Positions 36,703-45,941 of a stretch of 64,000 nucleotides of DNA are shown here, piece after piece; position 1 is the first letter of the stretch, and each line of letters opens with the position of its first letter. The stretch comes from Anaerolineae bacterium (lineage in GTDB: Bacteria; Chloroflexota; Anaerolineae; JAAYZQ01): assembly GCA_016929795.1 (NCBI GenBank), contig JAFGIA010000037.1, forward strand, positions 3,424 to 67,423. Reading direction: 5' to 3'. The position numbers and the translations under genes are program-made. The notes beneath the pieces were generated by a model. It searched no databases. It had not been told where the DNA came from and worked only from the letters and a program-made list of their open reading frames with translations.

Positions 36703-38729
36703 ATATCCGGGTCGCGCCAGCGCCACGTGCGCGCTGGTGTCTCGCCCTCCGTTGTCTCCTATCGCTGCGGACACTTCAACTTGGCCTCGCGACTGCTTAC
36801 CTTCTCTGGATCGCCATCATCCTGCCCCTGCCTCGCCTCGATGACTGGCCGTTACTGCGCTGGGACTATTCGTACCATTATGCGCAGACCGCCGAGATCA
36901 GTAGCATCATGCAATCCGAGGGGGGCTCCTGGGGCTACAGTGACCTCTTTTTCGCGGGTTACCCCATCGGGACCTCCTCCAATCTCGGCTCGAAGGCGTG
37001 GACGTGGTTCGTCTACCTGCTCTCTTCTCTGGGCGTGCCGACCGTCGTTGCTTTCAACTTCTACGTCGTGTTCTGGGTGCTTGCCACGCCCGTGCTCATC
37101 TACCATGCCTGTCGATGGATGAGCCTGTCGAGCGCTGCGACAGTCGTGTCGGTGATCCTGGCCATGCTCTACTGGTGGACTTCGAGCCTCTACTGGTTTC
37201 TTCACTTTGGCCTCGTCTCCTTTCTCGCTGCGGCGCCGCTTGCCATGTTCGCCTGCGCGGCGCTGTACGCCTACGTGCGCGGTGCCTCGAGCGGCACCAG
37301 GGTGCACCGGCACGCCCTGGCGTGGTTCACCCTTGCGGCCGCGGCCTGTCTGTGGGTGCACGCGCTGTCTGCGATTATCCTGGCTATCGGCTGTGGCGTG
37401 GTCTATCTCTCTGCGGCCATTGGAGGCGCCGGCGGCCAACGTCTCGTGCTGCGACACCACGCAGCCATCTGGCTTGCCGTCTGCCTCGTCGGGGCGGCGC
37501 AGTGGCCCTGGCTGATGCCCTACTTTGCCACGCGAAGCTGGTACGCAGCGGCGGGTGAACACATACTCCACTCCCAGGCGCAGGGATGGGATGCCCTCGA
37601 TTTGACGAGGTTTCAATCTCTGTGGGAGATGTTACCGCTCGTCGCGGGCTTGGGCGGGCTGGCGTGCCTGGCAATATACTTGCACCGTTCGAATCGCCGG
37701 GCTGCCTGGCTGTTGGGCGCATTCGCCGCCGTTTTTGCGGGCGTCTCGTTCCTGGTCGAGACCCCCCTACATCGCCTGTTCCTCGCCGGCGCATTCTTTG
37801 GCCTCTACTTTTTCTGGCGCAGGGGCAGGCGGACCGTCGTGTTGCTCTTTAGCTTGCTCCCGGCAGCCCTGCTGGCGCTCGGCTACCTCGGCACCGGCCT
37901 TCCGGCGCTTCAACCCGCGCGTAACGTCCCCGTGGCTTATCTCTGGCTCGCGGTTCCCACTGCCGCAGGGCTCCAGTACCTATGGCGTGCCATCAAGCAG
38001 AGTGTCCAGTACCGACCAGCAAGAGCCGGGGCGATCCTCTGCCTACTGCTTGCCTGCTGGCCGATAGTATCTCCCGCCCACCTGCCGGCAATCCGCCAGG
38101 AGTCACTCTATCTCATCGAGCCTCTCTCTCCAGAAGCAGAGGCGCTGATCGGCTGGCTGCGGGCCAACACGACGAGGGAGGGCCGGGTTCTATTCGAAGA
38201 TTCCATGGAATGGCCGGCGCGGTACCGGGTGACCGCCGGCTACCTGGCCTATGAAAGCGGCAGGGCCTTCATCGGCGGCCCCTTTCCGTGGGGCGGAGCG
38301 GCGGATTACGCCGAGGGCAAGCCATTCGCTCAACAGGTCCAAGCTCTGACGGGCCAGGAGCTATCCCGGTACCTGGACGTCTATAACATTCACTGGATCA
38401 TCGTGCGTTCGTCCTCGAGCAGGGCCTTCTTTGATAACCAGCTGGGGCTGGTCGAGCCGTTCGGCCGGTTGGATGACGCGTACATGTACCGGGTCAAGGA
38501 GCGTGGAACCTATTTCCTATCAGGCTCGGGCAAGGTAGAAGTGCGCGACCACCGTCTCGAGCTTTCGGATCTCGAAGGGACAGAGATCGTGATCAAGTAC
38601 CACTGGACCCCAAACTTGGAAGGTAGTGGAGGCGTGCGGTTGGAAAGAACAATGGTCGACCCGGACCCCTATGGATTCATCAAGATCGTAGCCCCTCCCG
38701 AGCAGGTGACCATCCGAGTTGTGCCATGA
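36675..38729 (+). CDS. Large polytopic membrane protein, possible GT-C-type enzyme
   Basis: The frame is open to 36420, but I take ATG 36675, which overlaps the beta-helix gene by 28 bases and begins just before the first hydrophobic segment. The 684-residue protein has about twelve membrane spans and a soluble C-terminal domain of roughly 170 residues with FEDSMEWPARYRVTAGY. An early outer loop has RWDYSYHYAQTAEI and FFAGYPIGTSS, which resemble acidic loops in GT-C or the uncharacterised membrane family related to PTPS-like domains. I do not recognise a firm family. Its place suggests transfer of a sugar or another group outside the membrane. Confidence 0.6.
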   Translation: MLPSTPTQVDIRVAPAPRARWCLALRCLLSLRTLQLGLATAYLLWIAIILPLPRLDDWPLLRWDYSYHYAQTAEISSIMQSEGGSWGYSDLFFAGYPIGTSSNLGSKAWTWFVYLLSSLGVPTVVAFNFYVVFWVLATPVLIYHACRWMSLSSAATVVSVILAMLYWWTSSLYWFLHFGLVSFLAAAPLAMFACAALYAYVRGASSGTRVHRHALAWFTLAAAACLWVHALSAIILAIGCGVVYLSAAIGGAGGQRLVLRHHAAIWLAVCLVGAAQWPWLMPYFATRSWYAAAGEHILHSQAQGWDALDLTRFQSLWEMLPLVAGLGGLACLAIYLHRSNRRAAWLLGAFAAVFAGVSFLVETPLHRLFLAGAFFGLYFFWRRGRRTVVLLFSLLPAALLALGYLGTGLPALQPARNVPVAYLWLAVPTAAGLQYLWRAIKQSVQYRPARAGAILCLLLACWPIVSPAHLPAIRQESLYLIEPLSPEAEALIGWLRANTTREGRVLFEDSMEWPARYRVTAGYLAYESGRAFIGGPFPWGGAADYAEGKPFAQQVQALTGQELSRYLDVYNIHWIIVRSSSSRAFFDNQLGLVEPFGRLDDAYMYRVKERGTYFLSGSGKVEVRDHRLELSDLEGTEIVIKYHWTPNLEGSGGVRLERTMVDPDPYGFIKIVAPPEQVTIRVVP

Positions 38730-38810
38730 CCGTGTGGGCATGGGTTGGAAAGCTCTGTAGTGCTGCAGGAAACGGATGAAGCAATCGACAGCCAGCGACA
38801 GGGAGGGCAG

Positions 38811-39701
38811 ATGATGGAGTGTTGCGTGGCCGTGATGGCCCATAACGAAGAGGCGAGCATTGGTCGGGTTCTCGCCGGGCTCCTGGCACAGGAGATGGCG
38901 ACTGTCCAGATCAAAGAGATCCTGGTGGTGACGAGCGGCTGCACCGACAGGACGGCCGAGATCGCAATAGAGTACGCCGAGCAAGATGCGCGCATCCGTG
39001 TGATCCAGCAGGCGAGTCGCGAGGGCAAGGCCTCGGCGATCAATCTCATGAAAGAGAATACGAGTCACGAGATCATTGTCCTGCACAATGCCGACAACGT
39101 GTCCAAGCCACACACCATCGAGGCCCTCGTAGCTCCCTTTGCCGATCCGTCGGTCGGCATGGTCGGCGGTCATCCCGTACCGGTGAACTCGCCGTACACG
39201 TTCATGGGATATGCCGTGCACCTGCTCTGGGAGCTCCACCATCGGATCTCGCTCCAGCACCCCAAGATGGGTGAGCTGATTGCCTTTCGAAACATCTTTC
39301 GCCAGATCCCCTTTGATTCGGCCGTGGACGAGGCGAGCATCGAGCCCCTGATCGTCGGCCAGGGGCTGCGCCTCCACTACGCGCCAGATGCCATCGTCCT
39401 CAACAAGGGGCCGGAAACGGTTCGGGACTATTTGAAACAGCGTCGCCGCATCTATGGTGGGCATCTCTACGTCAAGGACACGGTGGGCTATCGCGTCTCG
39501 ACGATGAACGGCGTGCGCATTGGTTTGCTGCTGCTCAAGTGTGCCAGGCCCGACTGGCGCTACTTTCTCTGGGGGCCGGCCATCGTCGCCCTCGAGGTCC
39601 TGGCACGGTTTCTGGGGGCCTACGACTATATCATCTGGAAGCGCAAGCCCTTCGTGTGGGCCGTGGTCGAAAGCACCAAAGACGTGGCCGAGTTCTCGTG
39701 A
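38811..39701 (+). CDS. Processive-type family 2 glycosyltransferase
   Basis: The GT2 domain begins CCVAVMAHNEEASIGR and has LVVTSGCTDRTAEIA, with the metal-site HNADNVSKP in place of the usual DxD. Later YLKQRRRIYGGHLY resembles the QxxRW-type acceptor motif of processive enzymes. GGGAGGG (38801-38807) is a good ribosome site for ATG 38811 or 38814; an upstream TTG at 38745 would add 22 residues. The last 70 residues contain one or two hydrophobic segments. The 81-base gap before it is the largest between 11176 and 57283 and shows no clear promoter. Confidence 0.8.
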   Translation: MMECCVAVMAHNEEASIGRVLAGLLAQEMATVQIKEILVVTSGCTDRTAEIAIEYAEQDARIRVIQQASREGKASAINLMKENTSHEIIVLHNADNVSKPHTIEALVAPFADPSVGMVGGHPVPVNSPYTFMGYAVHLLWELHHRISLQHPKMGELIAFRNIFRQIPFDSAVDEASIEPLIVGQGLRLHYAPDAIVLNKGPETVRDYLKQRRRIYGGHLYVKDTVGYRVSTMNGVRIGLLLLKCARPDWRYFLWGPAIVALEVLARFLGAYDYIIWKRKPFVWAVVESTKDVAEFS

Positions 39702-39710
39702 TATCGCGCG

Positions 39711-40904
39711 GTGGCAGTGCAGTCTACCAAGTTGGGAGACGATGCACGACAGAGGCTCGCATTCGTTGGGAGTTCGTTCGGAATGTTTGATCTCTTGCCC
39801 CGCATTCCGTCCTACGTCATGTTCCGCAAGCGGGGCCGCCCCCACCTGCTGCCCTTGAACCTGACGATCAGCCCCTCGGTGCGCTGCAATTCGCGCTGTC
39901 GAACGTGCAACATCTGGAAGAAGCAAGAAGATGAGCTCTCGATCCAGGAATGGGACAGGGTCCTGAAGAGCCTGGACCAGGCGCCCTATTGGGTGACAAT
40001 CAGCGGTGGGGAGCCTTTCCTGTACCCGCACCTCGTGGAGCTGGCGCAGCTTCTCTATCATCACTGCAAGCCGCGGATCATCAATATTCCGCACAATGGG
40101 CTACTCGACAAGATCGCGCCACAGAAGGTGGCGGCGATCGCCAAGGCGTGCCCGGAAGCCGAGATCATAATCAATCTCTCACTCGACGGTGTGGGCGAGC
40201 AGCATGACTCGATCCGCGGCGTGCCGGGCAACTTTCGTCATTTCGAGAGGACCTATCGGGCTCTGCGCGAGCTAAAGCTCGAGAACTTGACTGTCGGCGT
40301 TCACACCGTCATCTCGCGCCTGAACGTGCACGACATCGAGCCGGTTTTCGACTATGTGTTGAGCCTGGCCCCCGATTCTTACGTGAGTGAGGTTGCCGAA
40401 AAGCGCGTCGAGCTGGACACCATAGATCTCGACATCACGCCTTCTGCCGGGGAATACGCTGCGGCCATCGATGCTCTCAATGCCCGCCTCCAGACCCGGG
40501 AGCTGCATCGCGTCTCGCAGCTTACGGCGGCCATTCGTGCGCGTTACTATGAGCTGGTCGTGCGAACACTCGAGGAAGAGACGCAGGTCATCCCATGTTA
40601 CGCCGGCTGGGCTTCGGCCCAGATCTCGTCGAGTGGAGACGTGTGGCCGTGCTGCGTCCGTGCCGACAAGATCGCGAACCTGAGAGACATCGACTATGAC
40701 TTTGGCCGCGCGTGGTTCAGCCCTGCGGCCGATAGGGTGCGCAACAGCATTCGCCGCCAGGAGTGCTTCTGCCCGCTGGCGAACGCCTACTATACGAGCA
40801 TGATGTGCCACCTTGCGTCGTTAAGCGCCATCGGGTGGAGCTATCTGAAAAACCGGCTGTTTCCTCACAACCGGCGGCGCTCAGCCAGGCAGGCAAACGG
40901 ATGA
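39711..40904 (+). CDS. Radical SAM protein with SPASM-like cysteine-rich C-terminus
   Basis: The 397-residue protein binds a 4Fe-4S cluster through Cys59-x3-Cys63-x2-Cys66 (CNSRCRTC), followed by VTISGGEPFLYPHLVEL, the SAM-binding region. The C-terminal part has CYAGWAS, WPCCVR and ECFCPLANAYYTSMMC, probable ligands for a second cluster as in SPASM or twitch proteins. Radical SAM proteins in glycan loci may epimerise, dehydrate or ligate sugars or act on peptides; nothing here shows which. The GTG start at 39711 has no strong ribosome site; ATG 39783 is an alternative. Confidence 0.82.
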   Translation: MAVQSTKLGDDARQRLAFVGSSFGMFDLLPRIPSYVMFRKRGRPHLLPLNLTISPSVRCNSRCRTCNIWKKQEDELSIQEWDRVLKSLDQAPYWVTISGGEPFLYPHLVELAQLLYHHCKPRIINIPHNGLLDKIAPQKVAAIAKACPEAEIIINLSLDGVGEQHDSIRGVPGNFRHFERTYRALRELKLENLTVGVHTVISRLNVHDIEPVFDYVLSLAPDSYVSEVAEKRVELDTIDLDITPSAGEYAAAIDALNARLQTRELHRVSQLTAAIRARYYELVVRTLEEETQVIPCYAGWASAQISSSGDVWPCCVRADKIANLRDIDYDFGRAWFSPAADRVRNSIRRQECFCPLANAYYTSMMCHLASLSAIGWSYLKNRLFPHNRRRSARQANG

Positions 40905-41917
40905 CCCTCCTCGTAACCGGGGCTACCGGCTTTATCGGCGGCCACCTGGCACGGCACCTCGCCGCGTGTGGCGAACAGGTCCGCGCCCTCGTCCACCGCG
41001 ATTGCCCGGAACTGGCCGCACACGGGATCGAGCTGGCGACGGGCGACGTGGCGGATCGCCTGGCAATAGGGCGCGCCTTGCACGGTGTAGACGCCGTCTT
41101 TCACCTGGCTGGTCAGCGCGATGAGTGGAACACCGATCCGTGCGTGTACCACCAGGTCAATGTCGCCGGCACGCGCAACCTGCTGTCAGGCGCAGCGGGA
41201 GCGAATGTGCGCTCGTTTATCTATTGCAGCTCTGTCGGCGTCGCACGCTATGCGGGCAACCTGGCTGCCGACGAGACGCTGCCCTACGCGCCCGCCAGCA
41301 GCCAGGCGGCGTATCATGAGACAAAAGCAAAGGCCGAGCAAGAGGCCCTCGCTGCCGCGCAGTCGGGCCAGGTACCTGCCCTCGTCGTGCGCCCGGTGAT
41401 CACGTATGGGCCGGGCGACACCAACGGGATGGTGACTCAACTGCTCAAGCGGCTCGCGGCCCGGACATTCCTGCCGGTGGGCCGAGGCGACAATCACGTG
41501 GACCTGGCCTACATCGACGACATGGTCGCTGGCATGGTGCTGGCATGGAGGCGGGGCCGCCCCGGCCGTGTGTATATACTCTCTGGCCCCCAGCCGTGTC
41601 GTATGCGCGATGTGTTGGCGGCGGCCCGCGCCACCCTGGGACAGGGTCCACCCGGCGCCTTTTACGTGCCCAGCAGCGTGGCTTGCCTGGCGGCAGACGT
41701 GGCAGAGCGCCTGTTTGGAGCCGCGGGAAGGCGCCCACCTCTCACCCGCGATGCGGTGGCGACGCTGACCGTCGATCGCGGGTTCAGCCACGCGCGGGCG
41801 CAGAAAGAGCTGGGATACGAGCCGCAAATTAACCTGGAAGAGGGCCTGCGGCGCACATGGGCCTGGGTGCAAGCCGCGGACGAGACAAAGCGCGCGCCCG
41901 TTCAGGCTGGCAAGTGA
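40901..41917 (+). CDS. NAD(P)-dependent extended SDR epimerase/dehydratase
   Basis: The 338-residue protein starts TLLVTGATGFIGGHLARHL, the Rossmann nucleotide motif, and has YCSSVGVARY with the catalytic YHETKAK (Tyr-x3-Lys). It falls in the extended SDR family that includes nucleotide-sugar epimerases, 3-beta-hydroxysteroid dehydrogenase-like and HpnA-like enzymes. ATG 40901 overlaps the radical SAM stop by four bases. Its stop overlaps the DUF35-like frame by one base. It probably acts on a nucleotide sugar, given its surroundings, but lipid-linked substrates are possible. Confidence 0.82.
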   Translation: MTLLVTGATGFIGGHLARHLAACGEQVRALVHRDCPELAAHGIELATGDVADRLAIGRALHGVDAVFHLAGQRDEWNTDPCVYHQVNVAGTRNLLSGAAGANVRSFIYCSSVGVARYAGNLAADETLPYAPASSQAAYHETKAKAEQEALAAAQSGQVPALVVRPVITYGPGDTNGMVTQLLKRLAARTFLPVGRGDNHVDLAYIDDMVAGMVLAWRRGRPGRVYILSGPQPCRMRDVLAAARATLGQGPPGAFYVPSSVACLAADVAERLFGAAGRRPPLTRDAVATLTVDRGFSHARAQKELGYEPQINLEEGLRRTWAWVQAADETKRAPVQAGK

Positions 41918-42165
41918 TGGCGGCCCCACGCTACTGGCGGTTCAGGCAAGAGCGCTACCGCCTGATGGGCCAGCGCTGCCCGACGTGCGGCGCTACGCAA
42001 GTCACGCCGCGTGCCGTCTGCACGCGCTGCGTGCGGACCGGCGACACGGTTGTGCAGGCCCTTTTCGACGGGGCATCGGCGGGTTTGTCGCAGGAATGTA
42101 CCGGTCTGGATGTGCCAGCCAGGGGGATGAAGTACCAGGCTTCAGCCAACACGCGGAGGTGGAGC
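41917..42165 (+). pseudogene. DUF35 rubredoxin-like zinc ribbon remnant, in frame with the following GT2
   Basis: From ATG 41917 the frame encodes YWRFRQERYRLMGQRCPTCG and then AVCTRC, giving Cys21-x2-Cys24-x10-Cys35-x2-Cys38. That is the zinc-ribbon of DUF35 proteins, which partner thiolases and acyl-CoA enzymes. The OB-fold half that should follow is missing; about 45 residues of unrelated sequence lead straight into the GT2 frame with no stop. An excellent ribosome site (GGAGG, 42155-42159) directly precedes ATG 42166, so the GT2 can be translated on its own. I read this as a truncated gene, but a translated fusion of 417 residues is also possible. Confidence 0.55.
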
Positions 42166-43170
42166 ATGATGCAAGACACGCACGTCCGGCAGGGGTGCCC
42201 TGTCTCGGTGATCGTGCCTTCCTACAACTCGGCGCCGACGATTACCACGACCCTGAGATCGATCCTGGCTCAGGATGTGGAGCAACCATATGAAGTGATC
42301 GTAGCCGACAGTTCGACGGACCAGACTCCGGAGCTGGTCATGCGGGAGTTTCCGACGGTCCGCCTGTATCACAGAAACGAGCGCATGCAGTCGGGCACGG
42401 CGCGCAACCTGGGTGTCAGTGTGGCGCAGGGAGAAATACTCGCGTTCACCGATTCGGACTGCATCGTACCCGCCAACTGGCTGCGGCGGCTTGTCGAGCA
42501 CCACCGCGAACGACCAGCGTATGCTGCCGTCGGCGGGCCGATCGTGAACGGCAATCCGCAGGGTGTCGTGAGCTGGGCAGGATATCTGGCCGAGTTCAAT
42601 GTCCATCTGCCTGTGGGCACCAGGCCGCACAACGTACCCCACATTCCGACGAGCAACGTCTCTTACAAACGTTTCGTGTTCGAGCGGTACGCCGGGTTTC
42701 CAGGCAATGAGGTTGTGAAACAGGTAGATCTGCTCTTCAATCGGACTCTCCACGAGAGGGGAGAACAGCTTCTCTTTGACCCAGGGTTGCCGGTAGCCCA
42801 TCACCACCGCGAGGCACTCTCGGATTATTTGCACCACCAACTCCAGATCGGCCGGGGCACAGTGCAAGCGATGCGTCGGCTGCCGAGCATCGAAGGAAGT
42901 TGGTTGGTCCATTACCCTCTCCTGGGTGTTTCGTTACTTCCGGCTGTGACCCTGCTCAAGTTTGCGCGGAACAGTGCGCGTTTTGTCCGCTGGGCGCCGC
43001 TCAAGGCAGTGCGCCGGCCGGCCATCCTTCCTCTTTTCGCACTTGGGCTACTCTGGTGGAGTGTCGGCTTTGCGCGCGAGACACTGAGTAGTTTCTCTGG
43101 AGAAGGTTCCGGGTCCACGTGGCAGCAGCCTAGCCTTGTAGAGCAGACCAACTGGGGTGAGGAACCATGA
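42166..43170 (+). CDS. Family 2 glycosyltransferase
   Basis: The 334-residue enzyme has VSVIVPSYNSAPTI, VIVADSSTDQT, SGTARNLGVSVAQGE and the metal-binding AFTDSDCIVP. Two hydrophobic segments lie near the C-terminus (LLGVSLLPAVTLLKF and ILPLFALGLLWWSVGF), so it is membrane-associated. I choose ATG 42166 because GGAGGTGGAG lies six bases upstream and the domain starts shortly after; ATG 42169 is next to it. The same frame continues upstream into a DUF35-type zinc ribbon. Its stop overlaps the next gene by four bases. Confidence 0.83.
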   Translation: MMQDTHVRQGCPVSVIVPSYNSAPTITTTLRSILAQDVEQPYEVIVADSSTDQTPELVMREFPTVRLYHRNERMQSGTARNLGVSVAQGEILAFTDSDCIVPANWLRRLVEHHRERPAYAAVGGPIVNGNPQGVVSWAGYLAEFNVHLPVGTRPHNVPHIPTSNVSYKRFVFERYAGFPGNEVVKQVDLLFNRTLHERGEQLLFDPGLPVAHHHREALSDYLHHQLQIGRGTVQAMRRLPSIEGSWLVHYPLLGVSLLPAVTLLKFARNSARFVRWAPLKAVRRPAILPLFALGLLWWSVGFARETLSSFSGEGSGSTWQQPSLVEQTNWGEEP

Positions 43171-44855
43171 TCAAGCCTGGTTCCCGTGTCGTCTACTTGT
43201 TGGTGACGAGCTTGATCGCCCTGACTGCGAGCTGCGCGACCATGCAGCAAGATGGCATCGGTGTCGTACAATCGCCGGTTGCTCCAGCATGGCGTACGGC
43301 ATGGGACGAAAGCTCAATGGTTGACGGGCCAATGCCCCTCGCCGTGGCTCCTGCCGTCGATCCTACCGGGGTCGACCGCTCGGATTATATCACGTTGGCC
43401 GAAACTGTTCTCGCAGAGCTCCTGGCCGGCCCCTTTCCGTGCGATCAGGGAGCTTGGGTGAACAAGCTCTATCCGCAGGATCCGGACTTGCCCTCACTCT
43501 TTGCTGACGGTTCCGAGATGTTTCTGGCAGCGGCGAACTATATGCAGGCGACAGGGCACTCGCAACTCAATGGATGCGACTTGCCCAGCATGATGTGGAA
43601 CACGTTTGTCTCTATCGACTCTTTGATGCCGGACAACCACTACCAGACGGGCATTTCGTGTGCGAAGCTACTATGGGGACTCGATGCACTGGGTGGGCCG
43701 ATCGAGATGAATCCGTTCTGGGCGCCATTGACGGGAGAGCAACGGGTTCAGTTCCGCAGTTGGGTACTGGCAAACGATGACTGGGATCCCGTTGCCAACA
43801 ATATGTATCTGTTCCGTGCGGCAGTTCGTTACTACGTGTACGCCTGGGGTTGGGACGACAAATTGGCCGAGGCTACTGCAGACCAGGTGACGTTTCTCGA
43901 CTATGTGACCCCCAATGGATGGCTCTATGATGGTTCTTCGAGCGCCAACGACTATGCTATTTATTCGGTGTTTGGATCGTTTTTCAATCAACGCTTGAAC
44001 GCGGCCCGCGTAGAGAATGGGGACGCCCCCGTGCAGCCCGAGTTTTCTACCCAATACACAGCAGCCATGCTCCGTTACTTCTTCTTTGCTGCCAGTCACA
44101 ATGGAGAGCCGATGCCATGGAGCCGCAGCAACGGGCTGTATGGCCTGGGTGCATGGATCGCCATGCCCGAGATCGCCCTGGCCGGGGATGGGGCGAACGG
44201 AATCGAGCGAGGGATCTACAAGCGCGCTGCACATCTTTACTATCTCTGGGCACGAGACTTTTGGTACGATGGCAATACCTTTAACCCCTACCTGGATCCG
44301 ACAGGTGTAGCGCCGTACGAGAACGCATTCAATGGCAACGGCCAGATTCTGTCCTCACTGCTCGAAGCGTACGTAGCTGCGGAAGAATCGGAAGGGATCG
44401 CCGAAGTCGCGCTACCTGCCGAAAAGATGAGCTACGATCTGGTGTACCGTTTTGGCGACGCGGCGGATCGAACTTATGGTGTGCAGGTCGCCAACGATCT
44501 GGCGGGCGGGGTGCGCGGCATGCAAATCGAGAAACCTGCCTACAGCTCAGATTGGACACCACCCAAAGTCGAGATCACTGAGCCCATCACGGGAAGCATT
44601 GTCTTTTCCCCGACTGATCTCGCATGGACTGCCTCAGGGGTACAATTCTACCGGATAGATGTAGATGGGATATTTCAGATCCTGACCACAACACAGAATA
44701 TCTCGCTCAAACTGCCGCTCGGAGGCCATCTGATTGAGGTGGTGGCAGTGGATAGCGCCTGGAACCTGGACACCGACAAGGTTTTCGTCCGGGTATTGCC
44801 ACTGTCGTTCGAACGGCGCTACCTTCCCCTATCATTCGTGACACAGGAAAGATGA
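43167..44855 (+). CDS. Secreted helical-toroid protein with YLPL tail
   Basis: The 562-residue protein begins with a hydrophobic signal ending TASCATMQQ; Cys23 could be lipidated, although Thr at -3 is unusual for a lipobox. The bulk is alpha-helical and aromatic-rich, with SANDYAIYSVFGSFF, PWSRSNGLYGLG and helical pairs typical of alpha/alpha toroid enzymes, resembling DUF2264 or lyase-like proteins. A small beta domain follows (PPKVEITEPITGS). It ends RRYLPLSFVTQER, a short form of the terminal motif seen on other proteins of this locus. Probably an extracellular polysaccharide-acting or binding protein; the catalytic residues are not certain. Confidence 0.68.
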   Translation: MIKPGSRVVYLLVTSLIALTASCATMQQDGIGVVQSPVAPAWRTAWDESSMVDGPMPLAVAPAVDPTGVDRSDYITLAETVLAELLAGPFPCDQGAWVNKLYPQDPDLPSLFADGSEMFLAAANYMQATGHSQLNGCDLPSMMWNTFVSIDSLMPDNHYQTGISCAKLLWGLDALGGPIEMNPFWAPLTGEQRVQFRSWVLANDDWDPVANNMYLFRAAVRYYVYAWGWDDKLAEATADQVTFLDYVTPNGWLYDGSSSANDYAIYSVFGSFFNQRLNAARVENGDAPVQPEFSTQYTAAMLRYFFFAASHNGEPMPWSRSNGLYGLGAWIAMPEIALAGDGANGIERGIYKRAAHLYYLWARDFWYDGNTFNPYLDPTGVAPYENAFNGNGQILSSLLEAYVAAEESEGIAEVALPAEKMSYDLVYRFGDAADRTYGVQVANDLAGGVRGMQIEKPAYSSDWTPPKVEITEPITGSIVFSPTDLAWTASGVQFYRIDVDGIFQILTTTQNISLKLPLGGHLIEVVAVDSAWNLDTDKVFVRVLPLSFERRYLPLSFVTQER

Positions 44856-45934
44856 ACGGTCTGAGATGCCTGGCGGAGTTTATCCGTTGGCAAAACTGGG
44901 GACCCGCCAAACTACCATTCCTTTTGGCAGCCTGCTTCTATGCGGGTCTGGCAAACAGGCCTGTCTCGCCGTCTTATGTGCGAGACGGCCTGCTTTTCGC
45001 ACTCCTGGCAGCCGCGTCGAGCATCTATGGCTACCTGGTCAATGACCTGGGCGATATCGAGATCGATCGGCTGCAGGGAAAACGAAACGCCTTTGCGACA
45101 TGGCCGCGCCCGTGGGCAAGCGCGTGTGTGCTCTTGCTCGCTCTCATCGGCCTGGTGCTTGTTTTGCCTCTGGCACACAAGCCCTCCTTTCTCGTTCTGT
45201 GGCTGCTGTGGCTGGCGGCGAGCACCTGCTATTCGCTTCCACCGCTGCGCTTGAAAGAAAGAGGCGTCTTGGGCCTCGCCGTGCCGGCCATTGCACAGCA
45301 GGCATTGCCTGTTCTTCTTGCCTTTGCTGTGGTGAGTGACTTGTCTGGGCCTGCGCCATGGCTGTGGGCGGCTTGTGCTACGTCCAAGGGGCTGTCGCTG
45401 ATCCTGCTTCACCAACGCCAGGACCTGGAAGGAGATAAGACAACAGGCACACACACGTTTGCGGTACAGCGTGGCGAGCGGATAGTCAACCGGGCTGCCT
45501 TTGTGGCACTTGAAGCGGACAAGGTGCTCCTGTGGCCCCTCTTGATCCTGATGCTGCTTGCCGCGCCAACCGTAAGACTGGCGAATAGCAGTGTGGCAGC
45601 TACGCTACCTCTCGTCGTGCTTTACCTGCCCATTCATGTCGCCAGCATCGTAGAGGGATGGCTTGATTGGCGTCGGGGCATCATTCGTGATCCCTACGCT
45701 GGTCCGATCCAGGACGCCACGGGCCTGGCTTGTGTCGTGTGGCCGGCCATGATCGTGCCGCTCTATCTGGCGGCCGTGTTGGTAGCGGTGCATCCACACA
45801 CCTGGCTTCTGCTTGGCCTGATCGTCGCGATCCATTTGTCTTGGGCGCCCAAGATCATTCAGCGGCTGCATCACCTGCGCCCTATTTTGGACGACTTGTC
45901 ACCAGGCAGTAGGGCAGAGAACGGCTTGGGCTAG
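44852..45934 (+). CDS. UbiA-family prenyltransferase
   Basis: The 360-residue protein has about eight or nine membrane spans and both aspartate-rich motifs of the family: NDLGDIEIDR (Asn64-Asp65) and QDLEGDKTTGTHTF. These bind the prenyl diphosphate through magnesium. The second motif is like that of MenA and digeranylgeranylglyceryl phosphate synthases, not the decaprenyl-phosphoribose synthases, so the acceptor is probably an aromatic ring or a polar lipid headgroup. ATG 44852 overlaps the upstream stop by four bases. An FAD reductase related to geranylgeranyl reductases follows seven bases later, so the pair may make a reduced isoprenoid compound. Confidence 0.82.
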   Translation: MNGLRCLAEFIRWQNWGPAKLPFLLAACFYAGLANRPVSPSYVRDGLLFALLAAASSIYGYLVNDLGDIEIDRLQGKRNAFATWPRPWASACVLLLALIGLVLVLPLAHKPSFLVLWLLWLAASTCYSLPPLRLKERGVLGLAVPAIAQQALPVLLAFAVVSDLSGPAPWLWAACATSKGLSLILLHQRQDLEGDKTTGTHTFAVQRGERIVNRAAFVALEADKVLLWPLLILMLLAAPTVRLANSSVAATLPLVVLYLPIHVASIVEGWLDWRRGIIRDPYAGPIQDATGLACVVWPAMIVPLYLAAVLVAVHPHTWLLLGLIVAIHLSWAPKIIQRLHHLRPILDDLSPGSRAENGLG

Positions 45935-45941
45935 GACAGAG

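Noticed and set aside
44852..45934. The UbiA protein as a decaprenyl-phosphoribose synthase feeding the AftB-like enzyme
   Set aside because: Its second aspartate motif is of the MenA-like type, and no DprE1/DprE2-type genes are nearby.
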